Assembly: GCA_017399915.1 (NCBI GenBank)
Contig: JAFQAS010000049.1
Location: 1 to 64,000 of the forward strand
Direction of reading: 5' to 3'
DNA length: 64,000 nucleotides
Origin: Muribaculaceae bacterium
Lineage (GTDB): Bacteria > Bacteroidota > Bacteroidia > Bacteroidales > Muribaculaceae
Shown here: positions 47,787-56,688 of the stretch, in pieces
Layout: each line of letters opens with the position of its first letter
Numbering within the stretch: position 1 is the first letter of the stretch
The notes under the pieces: generated by a model
The model's database searches: none
What the model was told of the DNA's origin: nothing
What the model saw: only the letters and a program-made list of their open reading frames with translations
Position numbers and translations under genes: made by a program

Positions 47787-47817
47787 CAAAACTAAGAATA
47801 AAATTGTAAATAACAAA
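47787..47817 (-). promoter_or_regulatory. Promoter of the zeta-like kinase pair
   Basis: On the minus strand TTTG (47817-47814), 19 nt, TAGTTTTG (47794-47787), an exact consensus match. It overlaps the divergent plus-strand promoter at 47803-47834. Confidence 0.7.
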
Positions 47818-47834
47818 AAGTCTGTTTAATTTTG
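47803..47834 (+). promoter_or_regulatory. Promoter of the coiled-coil/MgtC/antiporter run
   Basis: ATTG (47803-47806), 20 nt, TAATTTTG (47827-47834). The -7 box is exact and the -33 box has one mismatch. It overlaps the opposite promoter, so the two transcription units may exclude each other. Confidence 0.6.
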
Positions 47835-47881
47835 TAGTCTAATTAAGTTCTTTTACAAATTATAAAAAAGTACATATCTAA

Positions 47882-48877
47882 ATGATGAACGAATTTGAAG
47901 AAATTAACAAGTCTCAAAACAAAAAACTTGTAATAGTAATAATTGCTTTGGGTATTATATTGGTTGCAGGCATTGTTTTGTTTGTATGGCAACACCAACA
48001 AATTGAAAAAGCCAAGCAAGAAACTGAGCAATTAAAACAAGAAAATGAACAAGTTAAACTTGAAAACGAACAAGTTAAACTTGAAAATGAGCAAGTGCAA
48101 CTCGACAATGAATTCCAAGTACTCGAAGATCAATTCCATGCACTTGAGATTCAAAGTCAAGCAATTGAAATACCAAAACAAGCGCTTAAAGATCCGAAGA
48201 TACAAAAAGAGTATGACAACGCTAAAAAACGCATTGAGCAACTTCGCAAAGAGCTTGAAGATGAAAAGAAAAAAGGTGGTAAAAACTTAGAGCGCATCAA
48301 AGAACTTCAAGCTGAGATAAATACTCTTAAAGACATTATGCGTGAACTCGTAGCTCGCATTGATGCTCTTCAAAAAGAAAATGAAGGCTTAAAAAAAGAC
48401 ACCACCCGATTAAAAGCCGAAAGAAGAGTATTATCAACCCAAGTGAAACAAGTTACTGAAGAGAAAAAAGTGCTTGAAGAAAGAATGGTTCTTGCCGAAA
48501 AACTCAATGTTACCGGTGTACTCTTCTCCGCTCTAAACAAAAAAGGCAAAAACGAGAAGAAAATAGAAAAAGCCAAACAACTTAAAGTAACCTTCACCAT
48601 CCCTCAAAACAACTCAACACCTGTTGGGGTTAAAAACATATACCTTCGCATCACAAGCCCTGAAGGGTCTCTCCTCGGAAATGCAGGTTCTTTTGCGTTT
48701 GAAGGGACGAGCCTTCAATGCACCGCACGTAAGCAAATCGAATATGGTGGCGAAGAAATTGGAGGTATCACTATTTTCTGGGACGTGAATACCACGCTAA
48801 CAAAAGGTGAATATCTTGTCGAACTATTTACCGATGGTTATCGTTTAACTTCTCGAAGATTTAATATGACAAAATAA
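47882..48877 (+). CDS. Membrane-anchored coiled-coil protein
   Basis: A 331-residue protein of unknown family. One membrane span lies at about 18-38 (LVIVIIALGIILVAGIVLFV). A long coiled coil covers about 42-205 and includes an exact heptad-type repeat EQVKLENEQVKLENEQVQLD, also visible as a 21-bp DNA repeat near 48049-48100. The C-terminal domain (about 225-331) is beta-rich (KQLKVTFTIPQNNSTPVGVK, LRITSPEGSLLG, GEYLVELFTDGYR). It is probably an inner-membrane protein with a periplasmic rod and head. It precedes an MgtC-like gene by 9 bp, so is probably cotranscribed with it. Confidence 0.8.
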   Translation: MMNEFEEINKSQNKKLVIVIIALGIILVAGIVLFVWQHQQIEKAKQETEQLKQENEQVKLENEQVKLENEQVQLDNEFQVLEDQFHALEIQSQAIEIPKQALKDPKIQKEYDNAKKRIEQLRKELEDEKKKGGKNLERIKELQAEINTLKDIMRELVARIDALQKENEGLKKDTTRLKAERRVLSTQVKQVTEEKKVLEERMVLAEKLNVTGVLFSALNKKGKNEKKIEKAKQLKVTFTIPQNNSTPVGVKNIYLRITSPEGSLLGNAGSFAFEGTSLQCTARKQIEYGGEEIGGITIFWDVNTTLTKGEYLVELFTDGYRLTSRRFNMTK

Positions 48878-48886
48878 TCCTCATTA

Positions 48887-49624
48887 ATGACTTTTGGTAT
48901 ATTGCAAATATGGCAAAATTTCACCTCCTTGATATGTGTCGAGGAGGTGACTTTATGGTCGGCCGTATTCAAACTTTGCCTTAGTCTGATTTTAGGCAGC
49001 ATCGTTGGCTTAGAGCGCAAACGCAAAGGACAAACGGCCGGATTACGCACATTTGCTCTCATCTCAATGGGAGCAACTCTTGCCATGCTCATCTCAATAT
49101 ATGTGCCACAAGTATATTTAGGTCTAAAAAATGGCGACCCCGGACGTATTGCAGCTCAGGTTGTATCGGGTATCGGTTTTCTTGGAGCAGGAGCAATCAT
49201 TCAAATGAAAGGCTCGGTGAGAGGTCTCACTACTGCTGCCGGGATATGGATGGTAGCCGCCATAGGCCTTGCTGTGGGAGTGGGCATGTATATGATATCA
49301 ATCATTGCCACAGCTCTTATCCTAATCATACTTGTTCCGCTCGAGCACTTTGAACACCGCATTAAAGTAGGAGCCTCATCACGCATCATTCGCATGAAAG
49401 TAGCCAGTGTTGTTGAAGATATCGAAGATTATCGAATAATATTCAAGAAACACAACATTCACCTCAGTAATGTATATGTAGGCTATGACTATGCCGAGGG
49501 GATAACTCAAATCAACTTTGTCGTATTGATGAAAGATAAAAACGACAACGTGAAACTATTTGCCGATTTACGACAAATACACCCCACCCATTCAATAACA
49601 CTTGCCAATCAAGTAAATCTATAA
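48887..49624 (+). CDS. MgtC/SapB-family membrane protein
   Basis: A 245-residue inner-membrane protein. The MgtC core (about 25-150) has LGSIVGLERKRKGQTAGLRT, the cytoplasmic loop that marks the family, and GIGFLGAGAIIQMKGSVRGL, then WMVAAIGLAVGVGMY. A soluble C-terminal domain of about 85 residues with ACT-like features follows. MgtC proteins affect magnesium and ATP homeostasis and the F-ATPase in pathogens; other SapB members are transport-related. Here the neighbour is a cation:proton antiporter, which suggests ion homeostasis. Confidence 0.93.
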   Translation: MTFGILQIWQNFTSLICVEEVTLWSAVFKLCLSLILGSIVGLERKRKGQTAGLRTFALISMGATLAMLISIYVPQVYLGLKNGDPGRIAAQVVSGIGFLGAGAIIQMKGSVRGLTTAAGIWMVAAIGLAVGVGMYMISIIATALILIILVPLEHFEHRIKVGASSRIIRMKVASVVEDIEDYRIIFKKHNIHLSNVYVGYDYAEGITQINFVVLMKDKNDNVKLFADLRQIHPTHSITLANQVNL

Positions 49625-49640
49625 AACCAATATATTCAAA

Positions 49641-51848
49641 ATGATTACATCACTCATCACCGACCTTGCGTTTATTCTCATTCTCGGCGCAATTGTAACA
49701 ATATTATTTAAATGGATTAAGCAACCTGTTGTGTTGGGCTACATAGTTGCAGGTTTTTTGGCAAGCCCTCACTTCGAATATCTCCCCTCGGTCAATACCG
49801 AAGAGAATATTGAATTCTGGGCACAGATAGGTATTGTTGTGCTTCTTTTCTCTTTAGGGTTGGAATTCAGCTTCAAGAAGTTGATGAACGTAGGAGGTTC
49901 GGCAGTCGTCACCGCCCTAATCATTGTTATAGGCATGATGAGTGGAGGCTTTGCTATCGGACACCTCCTCGGGTTCTCTCACATCAACAGTCTGTTTCTT
50001 GGTGGTATGCTATCAATGTCATCAACCACTATTATCATAAAAGCGTTTACCGACATGAACTTGCGAGCCAAGAAATTCGCATCAATGGTATTTGCCGTGC
50101 TCATTGTCGAGGATCTTTTTGCAGTGTTGATGATGGTTATTCTATCATCTATCGCAGTGAATAATAGCGTTGAAGGTGGCGAAATGCTTTATAGTGTGGG
50201 TAAATTAGCTTTCTTCCTCATCATATGGTTCTTGGTGGGAGTGTTTATGCTACCTTCCCTATTCAATGCCACTCGCAGGTTTCTCAACAGCGAAACATTG
50301 CTTGTCGTAGCCATGGGCCTATGCTTGGGCATGGCAGTATTCTCGGTTTACTGTGGTTTCTCACTCGCCCTTGGAGCCTTTGTGATGGGTTCAATCCTTG
50401 CCGGCACAAGCTATGCCGAGCGCATCGAGCATGTAGTGGCTCCGGTAAAAGACCTCTTTGGTGCAGTGTTCTTCATCTCTGTGGGTATGATGGTGCAACC
50501 TCAAGTGATTTTCGACTATTGGTCACCCATTCTCATTCTATCGGCTACCGTCATCATTGGCATGATAATTTTCGGCACATTCGGTATGCTTGTAACAGGG
50601 CAAACACTAAAAGTGGCTATGCAATCGGGCTTCTCTCTCACTCAAATCGGAGAATTTGCATTCATTATCGCATCGCTCGGTATGAGTCTTGGAGTACTCG
50701 ACAACACAATCTACCCTATTGTGGTTGCAGTGTCGGTTATCACCACGTTCACCACTCCTTACTTCATCAAAATGGCAGAACCGGCATATAACGCAGTAGA
50801 ACGCATTCTCCCCAAACGATTAAATTTTCTCATCAACCGATACTCCACTCAAGCGTCAAGCGAAAGCGAGAACAATTCTCTTTGGTCATCGCTCATTCGT
50901 AGATACTTGTGGCGTGTGCTACTCTACTCTATTATATTGATTGCCATTGTTGTCGTGTCGCAACAGTTTGTTCAACCATGGCTATATGAACATATGCACC
51001 AATGGCACAAACTCATAGGCAGTGCAATCACACTCACAGCAATGGCACCTTTCTTGTTGGCATTATCGGTTCCGGTTTCAAAAAAAATAGAAAGAAATCG
51101 TTTACGCGAAGCTCATGCTCGAATCGACGTACCATTGATTGTTATGTCAATATTCCGAATCATCATCGCTTCGGCATTTGTGGTATATGTATTGGCGACA
51201 ATATATGGTGTGGCAATCGGTATCTCTGTGGGTATTGCTGTATTTGTATTACTACTCATAGCGTTCTCTAAACGCGTAGGGAAACGCCTCAACAATCTCG
51301 AATCGAAATTCCTCGATAACCTCAACGAACGCGAGCTACGCCGTAGTGGCAAAAACAACAATCTTGTAAGCGATCTACACTTAGCTTATATGCAAGTGGG
51401 ACATGGATGTGAATTTGTAGGACAACGATTGATGGACTCAAACCTTCGCAAACGCTATGGAGTAAATATTGCAAGCATACAGCGTGGCACATCAACAATC
51501 CCCGTTCCCAAAGGTGACACTCGCATTTTCCCCGGAGACATTCTCGGTGTGATTGGCAACGACGAGCAATTACAACAACTACTTCCTGTGGTTGAAGCCG
51601 AAGAACAAGACTCTGCTCAATCAGTTAAAGCTTCGGAATTCCGACTCACCAACGTACAACTAAGCGAAGAATCACCTCTATTAGGAAAAACATCGGCTTC
51701 CGCCAATATTCGCAACCAATATTCAGCGCTCGTTGTAGCCATACAACGAGGCGACGAATATCTCAAACCTAATGGAGAAGTTGCATTCGAACCACTCGAC
51801 ATAATTTGGCTTGTAGGTGATCCGAAAATCATCAATCAACTCAAATAA
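49641..51848 (+). CDS. Monovalent cation:proton antiporter (CPA2/KefB type) with TrkA-C domains
   Basis: A 735-residue membrane protein. The N-terminal CPA2 exchanger domain (about 1-390) has about 12 spans with YIVAGFLASPHFEYLP, VLLFSLGLEFSFKKL and FSLALGAFVMGSILAGTSYA. A second membrane section of three to four spans (about 420-545) follows, then two TrkA-C ligand-binding domains (about 575-660 and 665-735; IPVPKGDTRIFPGDILGVIG, VAFEPLDIIWLVGD). It probably exchanges K+ or Na+ for H+ across the inner membrane. It is the last gene of the coiled-coil/MgtC run and ends at a terminator. Confidence 0.93.
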   Translation: MITSLITDLAFILILGAIVTILFKWIKQPVVLGYIVAGFLASPHFEYLPSVNTEENIEFWAQIGIVVLLFSLGLEFSFKKLMNVGGSAVVTALIIVIGMMSGGFAIGHLLGFSHINSLFLGGMLSMSSTTIIIKAFTDMNLRAKKFASMVFAVLIVEDLFAVLMMVILSSIAVNNSVEGGEMLYSVGKLAFFLIIWFLVGVFMLPSLFNATRRFLNSETLLVVAMGLCLGMAVFSVYCGFSLALGAFVMGSILAGTSYAERIEHVVAPVKDLFGAVFFISVGMMVQPQVIFDYWSPILILSATVIIGMIIFGTFGMLVTGQTLKVAMQSGFSLTQIGEFAFIIASLGMSLGVLDNTIYPIVVAVSVITTFTTPYFIKMAEPAYNAVERILPKRLNFLINRYSTQASSESENNSLWSSLIRRYLWRVLLYSIILIAIVVVSQQFVQPWLYEHMHQWHKLIGSAITLTAMAPFLLALSVPVSKKIERNRLREAHARIDVPLIVMSIFRIIIASAFVVYVLATIYGVAIGISVGIAVFVLLLIAFSKRVGKRLNNLESKFLDNLNERELRRSGKNNNLVSDLHLAYMQVGHGCEFVGQRLMDSNLRKRYGVNIASIQRGTSTIPVPKGDTRIFPGDILGVIGNDEQLQQLLPVVEAEEQDSAQSVKASEFRLTNVQLSEESPLLGKTSASANIRNQYSALVVAIQRGDEYLKPNGEVAFEPLDIIWLVGDPKIINQLK

Positions 51849-51885
51849 TACCATCGCCAATATTACGTTGAATAGTATTTCTTAT

Positions 51886-51926
51886 AAATCTGCCCTCGAT
51901 AATATCGTTGGCAGATTTCTTTTTTA
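51886..51926 (+). terminator. Terminator after the antiporter gene
   Basis: AAATCTGCC (51886-51894) pairs perfectly with GGCAGATTT (51910-51918), followed by CTTTTTTATC. Confidence 0.85.
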
Positions 51927-52012
51927 TCATTTCATCTACCTTTTAATTCTCCGCAATCACCATTATTGGCATGTTATTGGGTGTTTTATTTTTTAAATTG
52001 AGATTTTGTGAT

Positions 52013-52020
52013 TAATTTTG
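52013..52020 (+). promoter_or_regulatory. -7 element for rpoN
   Basis: TAATTTTG matches TAnnTTTG and lies 52 nt before the chosen start. No clear TTTG -33 box is seen at the right distance. Confidence 0.45.
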
Positions 52021-52072
52021 TAGTTATTATTTATCGGGGATTTTTAGATGTTCCCTATAGGATTATTTGCCG

Positions 52073-53521
52073 ATGGAAGAATCATTGCAGTTATCAACCG
52101 AACAGAAGTTGCAGCAACGGCTCACTCCGTTGCAGGTGCAGTTTGTGCGCATGCTTGAAATGACCGGTCCGGAGGTTGAGGAGGAGGTGCGCCGAGCTCT
52201 CGACGACAATCCCGCCCTCGAACAAGCCGACAATGATGACCATGCCAATAATCTCACCGAAGATTCGACCGAAACATTCAACGAGAGCGCTGAGGATATC
52301 CAACGTGCCGATTACCGCGATGAAGATGACATTCCATCTTATCGTCTTGAAGCACGCAACCACAGTGCCGATGACAAATATTATGAGCCGATAGCCGTGG
52401 ATATGGGCGACACGTTGATAGATGTGCTTGAACGCCAGTTGATGGAATATGACCTAAGCGATATCGACTTGGCCATAGCTCAATACATCATAGGCAACCT
52501 CGACGACAATGGCTATCTCACTCGCGACCTATATGCTATAAACAATGACTTGGCATTTAGCGTTGGGATAGATGTGAGTATGGCCGATTTAAAACGTGTG
52601 AGTAATGTGGTGCGAAGTCTTGACCCTGCGGGCATTGGTGCGATAGACCTGCGCGATTGTCTTTTGCTCCAACTCAAACGCAAAGAGTCGAGCATGGCAA
52701 CAAAAATCGCCACCGAAATTATTGAGGATTATTTTGATTTATTCTCAAAGAAGCACTACGACCGCATGAAGAGCCTATTGGGGATTACCGAGGAGCAACT
52801 CAAAGAAGCAATGAACATCATCACCTCGCTCAATCCCAAACCGGGCAGCCAGATAACCGGAGGCACCAGCGACCGCACTCGTCACATCATTCCCGACTTC
52901 AGCGTGGAAACCGACCCCGACAACGGAAATATCACCCTCACTCTGCTCAATCGCATTCCCGAGTTGCAAATCGAGGAAACATTCTCGGAAAGCGCAAGCG
53001 AAGTGCCGGCAAATGCCAGTCGCAGCCAACGCGAAGCCGCCACATTTATCAAGCAGAAACGCGATGAAGCAAGTGGGTTTATCAAGATATTGAAAATGCG
53101 TCAAGAAACACTCTACAAGGTGATGAAAGCAATCGTGAAGCTACAACACGACTTTTTCATGACCGACGATGAGAGTCGCATTCGCCCTATGATATTGAAA
53201 GATATATCGGCAATTACCGGACACGACCTTTCGGTTATTTCGCGCGCCACTGCCGGCAAGTATGTGATGACACAACGTGGCATTTACCCCTTGAAATTAT
53301 TCTTCAACGAGCGTCCCAAAGATGATGACGATACCTCTTCACACGAAATCCTTGCCGTATTGAAAGAGATTATCGAAAACGAAAATAAAAACAAACCTTT
53401 GAGCGATGAGGCTATCACAAAAGTGCTCACCGAGAAAGGTTATGATATCGCACGTCGCACGGTAGCCAAATATCGCGAAAAATTAGGGTTGCCGGTGGCT
53501 CGATTAAGAAAAGAATTATAA
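52073..53521 (+). CDS. rpoN: RNA polymerase sigma-54 factor
   Basis: A 482-residue alternative sigma factor. Region I is the Gln/Leu-rich start (EESLQLSTEQKLQQRLTPLQ), followed by an acidic region II, a core-binding domain and a helix-turn-helix region. The RpoN box ARRTVAKYRE, which reads the -24 element, is intact near the C-terminus. I chose the ATG at 52073; an in-frame TTG at 52067 adds only two residues. No enhancer-binding activator is encoded in this window. Confidence 0.97.
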   Translation: MEESLQLSTEQKLQQRLTPLQVQFVRMLEMTGPEVEEEVRRALDDNPALEQADNDDHANNLTEDSTETFNESAEDIQRADYRDEDDIPSYRLEARNHSADDKYYEPIAVDMGDTLIDVLERQLMEYDLSDIDLAIAQYIIGNLDDNGYLTRDLYAINNDLAFSVGIDVSMADLKRVSNVVRSLDPAGIGAIDLRDCLLLQLKRKESSMATKIATEIIEDYFDLFSKKHYDRMKSLLGITEEQLKEAMNIITSLNPKPGSQITGGTSDRTRHIIPDFSVETDPDNGNITLTLLNRIPELQIEETFSESASEVPANASRSQREAATFIKQKRDEASGFIKILKMRQETLYKVMKAIVKLQHDFFMTDDESRIRPMILKDISAITGHDLSVISRATAGKYVMTQRGIYPLKLFFNERPKDDDDTSSHEILAVLKEIIENENKNKPLSDEAITKVLTEKGYDIARRTVAKYREKLGLPVARLRKEL

Positions 53522-53540
53522 GCACACAAAGTCTACAATT

Positions 53541-54317
53541 ATGAGTGGAAAATTTGAATTAGAAGATATAGAAATTGTTCCCGATGTCAATAACGACAGC
53601 GAAAACGTCCAATTGGAAAATACTGATAACGAAGCTACTGATTTAAAACAATCATTTGACATTGATAATGGGTCTACAACAGCGCCATTACTCCGTCGTA
53701 AGGCAAATATAACAAGTCTTATCGCTTCGTTATTCTCATATATATTTTCACCATTACTCGTGCCATCATATGCGATGATGATTGCTCTCAATTTATCATA
53801 CATAACTCCTGTGGCCAATTTAAAAACCCGAATTATAGTCTTGTTTGCATCATTCGTAATCACGTGTATGATGCCGGCATCGATTATCGCCTACCTTTTT
53901 AAGGCCGGCAAAATATCCGACATAGGTGTCAACAACCAAAAAGATCGACTAATCCCCTACATCGTAACAATTGTTTGTTACATAGTGTGCGCCATATACC
54001 TCACCGAGGTAAACACCCCCATTTGGATTCCGGGATTTATGATTGGAGGCGGTCTTGCCGCTCTCACATCGATGTTGGTCAATATCAAATGGAAAATCAG
54101 CGCACATGGTGCCGGTATGGGAGGCCTCATGGCGTTAGTGTTCATGATGTGGCGAAATGGCTATGGGTTATTTGATTACACCTCGGTGGTGTGTGCCGTC
54201 ACACTACTCACAGGCATCGTTTGCTCAGCTCGAATCATACTCGGCCGCCACACATTGGGACAAGTTCTCGTAGGCACACTCAACGGATTATTTTGGGTAG
54301 CTCTAATGACAATTTAA
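53541..54317 (+). CDS. Integral membrane protein, PAP2-like phosphatase fold
   Basis: A 258-residue protein with an acidic cytoplasmic N-terminus of about 55 residues and six or so membrane spans. Segments KDRLIPY, SAHGAGMGGL and ARIILGRHTLGQVLVG are placed like the three phosphatase motifs of PAP2 enzymes, with His in motif 2 and Arg/His in motif 3, although motif 1 is weak. If active it would dephosphorylate a lipid phosphate such as undecaprenyl diphosphate. It lies 19 bp after rpoN and 22 bp before purE. Confidence 0.7.
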   Translation: MSGKFELEDIEIVPDVNNDSENVQLENTDNEATDLKQSFDIDNGSTTAPLLRRKANITSLIASLFSYIFSPLLVPSYAMMIALNLSYITPVANLKTRIIVLFASFVITCMMPASIIAYLFKAGKISDIGVNNQKDRLIPYIVTIVCYIVCAIYLTEVNTPIWIPGFMIGGGLAALTSMLVNIKWKISAHGAGMGGLMALVFMMWRNGYGLFDYTSVVCAVTLLTGIVCSARIILGRHTLGQVLVGTLNGLFWVALMTI

Positions 54318-54339
54318 ACAATAAAATAGATATAATAAA

Positions 54340-54846
54340 ATGAAACCAGTAGTAAGCATCATAATGGGAAGCACCTCTGACCTTCCCATTCTCGAAAAAG
54401 CAGCGAAATTCCTCGACCAAATGGAAGTGCCATTTGAAATGAACGCACTCTCGGCTCACCGCACTCCCGGCGAAGTGGAAGAGTTTGCGCGCAACGCTCA
54501 AGGTCGCGGCATCAAAGTGATTATCGCAGCAGCAGGCATGGCAGCTGCCCTTCCCGGTGTTATCGCGGCAATGACTCCGCTACCCGTGATTGGCTTGCCC
54601 ATCAACTCCACTCTCGATGGTGTCGACGCATTGCTTTCAATCGTGCAAATGCCTCCCGGCATCTCTGTGGCAACAGTGGGCATCAACAACGGCATGAATG
54701 CCGCTGTGATGGCAGTGCAAATCCTCGCCCTCAGCGATGAAGCGCTCGCAGCTCGTTTTGCCGAATATCGCGCCACTCTCTCAGAGAAAATCGTTAAGGC
54801 AAACGACGACCTCAAAAACGTAAAATATAAATTCAAAGCCAACTAA
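54340..54846 (+). CDS. purE: 5-(carboxyamino)imidazole ribonucleotide mutase
   Basis: A 168-residue cytoplasmic enzyme that converts N5-CAIR to CAIR in purine synthesis. The class I PurE motifs IIMGSTSDLPILEKA, NALSAHRTP (with the catalytic His), AAAGMAAALPGVIA and LPVIGLPI are all present. Normal length. purK is not adjacent. Confidence 0.97.
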   Translation: MKPVVSIIMGSTSDLPILEKAAKFLDQMEVPFEMNALSAHRTPGEVEEFARNAQGRGIKVIIAAAGMAAALPGVIAAMTPLPVIGLPINSTLDGVDALLSIVQMPPGISVATVGINNGMNAAVMAVQILALSDEALAARFAEYRATLSEKIVKANDDLKNVKYKFKAN

Positions 54847-54859
54847 TAGCATCAACTCG

Positions 54860-56680
54860 ATGAGCATATTCAACTATAATCGTCGCAAAACGGTAGCGGT
54901 AAATATCGGTGGCACTCCATTGGGGAGCGACTACCCTATTCGACTTCAATCAATGGCATCGACCTCTACGATGGACACCGAAGGGTCGGTGGCTCAATGT
55001 GAGCGCATAGCCCAAGCAGGCGCCGCCTTCATACGTCTCACCGCCCAAGGGGTGCGCGAAGCCGAAAACCTCGGCAACATCAAAGCGCAACTCCGTAATC
55101 GAGGCATCTACACTCCATTGGTAGCCGATATACACTTCAACCCTCGCGCGGCATTTGCCGCCGCTCAAGTGGTGGAGAAAGTGCGCATCAACCCGGGCAA
55201 TTTCGTTGACCCCGGTCGCACATTCCAACAACTCACCTACACCGACGAAGAATATGCCGCCGAGATAAAGAAAATCGAAGCCACATTAGTGCCGTTTCTC
55301 GACCTTTGCCGTGAGAACAACACTGCCATACGCATAGGTGTGAATCACGGTTCGCTATCGGACCGCATCATGAGCCGCTATGGCGACACCCCTGCCGGCA
55401 TGGTGGAATCGGCGATGGAATTCCTTCGTGTGTGTGTGGCTCACGACTTCCTCAACGTTGCAATCTCAATCAAGGCATCAAACACCGTGATAATGGTTGA
55501 AACGATGCGCCGATTGGTTGTGGCAATGGAGCAAGAGGGAATGATGTTCCCACTGCACTTGGGTGTCACCGAAGCAGGTGACGGCGAAGATGGTCGTGTG
55601 AAATCGGCCGTTGGCATTGGCACATTGCTTGCCGAAGGGATTGGCGACACAATAAGGGTATCACTCAGCGAGGAACCCGAATATGAAATACCGGTTGCTA
55701 AAGCATTGGTCGACTATATCGCTCAACGCGAAAACGCCCCCGCCATTAACGGCGTATATTACGACGGCTACTGCTACGAATCGCCCTCACGCCGAGCAAG
55801 CGACGTTGTGGGCAACATTGGAGGCAATGCGCTACCAATCGTTATTGCTAACGGATATGCCGAAAAGTATGCCGATGGTTGCACCCCCGATTATTTCTAT
55901 ATCACCGACGGAAATATACCAGCCGGTGTGGACGCCGATAAAATCATCGTGCCATTCACCGGTGAACCAACTGAATATCGCCAACTATTCACATGGCAAC
56001 AACGTGACGCAATAAAGGGTTGCGATGCGCCTATAAAATTCCTCGAAGTCAATGCAGCAACGCCTATCGACGAGGTGGCTCCGGTGGTTGACGAAAACGT
56101 GGCGATAGTGCTTCATAGCTCACACATCAACGCACCGGGCGAAATGCAAGCATTTGCGCATGCGTTCACCCAACACGGGCTAAAAAATCCTATCGTGATG
56201 CGCATGGCTTATGACTGTGCCACCGATGATGTAACAATCATGGCGGCAGCCGATTTGGGCGCGATATTGCTCAACGGAAATCACGATGGTATATGGCTCC
56301 AAGCGCCACAAGTAGATGCTGCGACAGTGGCACGATTGGAGTTTGGAATATTGCAAGCGGCACGTTTGCGCATTTCTCGCACCGAATATATCTCATGCCC
56401 CGGTTGCGGTCGCACTCTTTTCGACCTACAATCAACCGTAAAAGCCGTGAAAGAAGCCACTGCACACCTCAAAGGATTGAAAATAGGTGTGATGGGGTGC
56501 ATTGTGAACGGCCCCGGCGAAATGGCCGATGCCGACTATGGATATGTGGGGGCAGGAGTAGGCAAAGTGAGCCTATATAAAAACAAAACTTGTATAGAAA
56601 AGAATATCCCCACCGATGAGGCAATACCCCGACTTATCGAACTCATAAAATCGGAAGGGGACTGGGTTGACCCCGCATAA
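54860..56680 (+). CDS. ispG: 4-hydroxy-3-methylbut-2-en-1-yl diphosphate synthase, long form
   Basis: A 606-residue iron-sulfur enzyme of the MEP isoprenoid pathway. An N-terminal TIM barrel (IRLQSMASTSTMDTEGSVAQ, PLVADIHFNPRAA, IRIGVNHGSLSDRIM) and a C-terminal domain with cluster cysteines (SCPGCGRTLFDLQ and MGCIVNGPGEMADADYG) are separated by an extra domain of about 200 residues (about 300-500). This insertion marks the long form found in Bacteroidota, Chlamydia and plants. It supplies isoprenoid units that uppS, elsewhere in the window, converts to the cell-wall carrier lipid. Confidence 0.97.
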   Translation: MSIFNYNRRKTVAVNIGGTPLGSDYPIRLQSMASTSTMDTEGSVAQCERIAQAGAAFIRLTAQGVREAENLGNIKAQLRNRGIYTPLVADIHFNPRAAFAAAQVVEKVRINPGNFVDPGRTFQQLTYTDEEYAAEIKKIEATLVPFLDLCRENNTAIRIGVNHGSLSDRIMSRYGDTPAGMVESAMEFLRVCVAHDFLNVAISIKASNTVIMVETMRRLVVAMEQEGMMFPLHLGVTEAGDGEDGRVKSAVGIGTLLAEGIGDTIRVSLSEEPEYEIPVAKALVDYIAQRENAPAINGVYYDGYCYESPSRRASDVVGNIGGNALPIVIANGYAEKYADGCTPDYFYITDGNIPAGVDADKIIVPFTGEPTEYRQLFTWQQRDAIKGCDAPIKFLEVNAATPIDEVAPVVDENVAIVLHSSHINAPGEMQAFAHAFTQHGLKNPIVMRMAYDCATDDVTIMAAADLGAILLNGNHDGIWLQAPQVDAATVARLEFGILQAARLRISRTEYISCPGCGRTLFDLQSTVKAVKEATAHLKGLKIGVMGCIVNGPGEMADADYGYVGAGVGKVSLYKNKTCIEKNIPTDEAIPRLIELIKSEGDWVDPA

Positions 56681-56688
56681 CAACTGCT

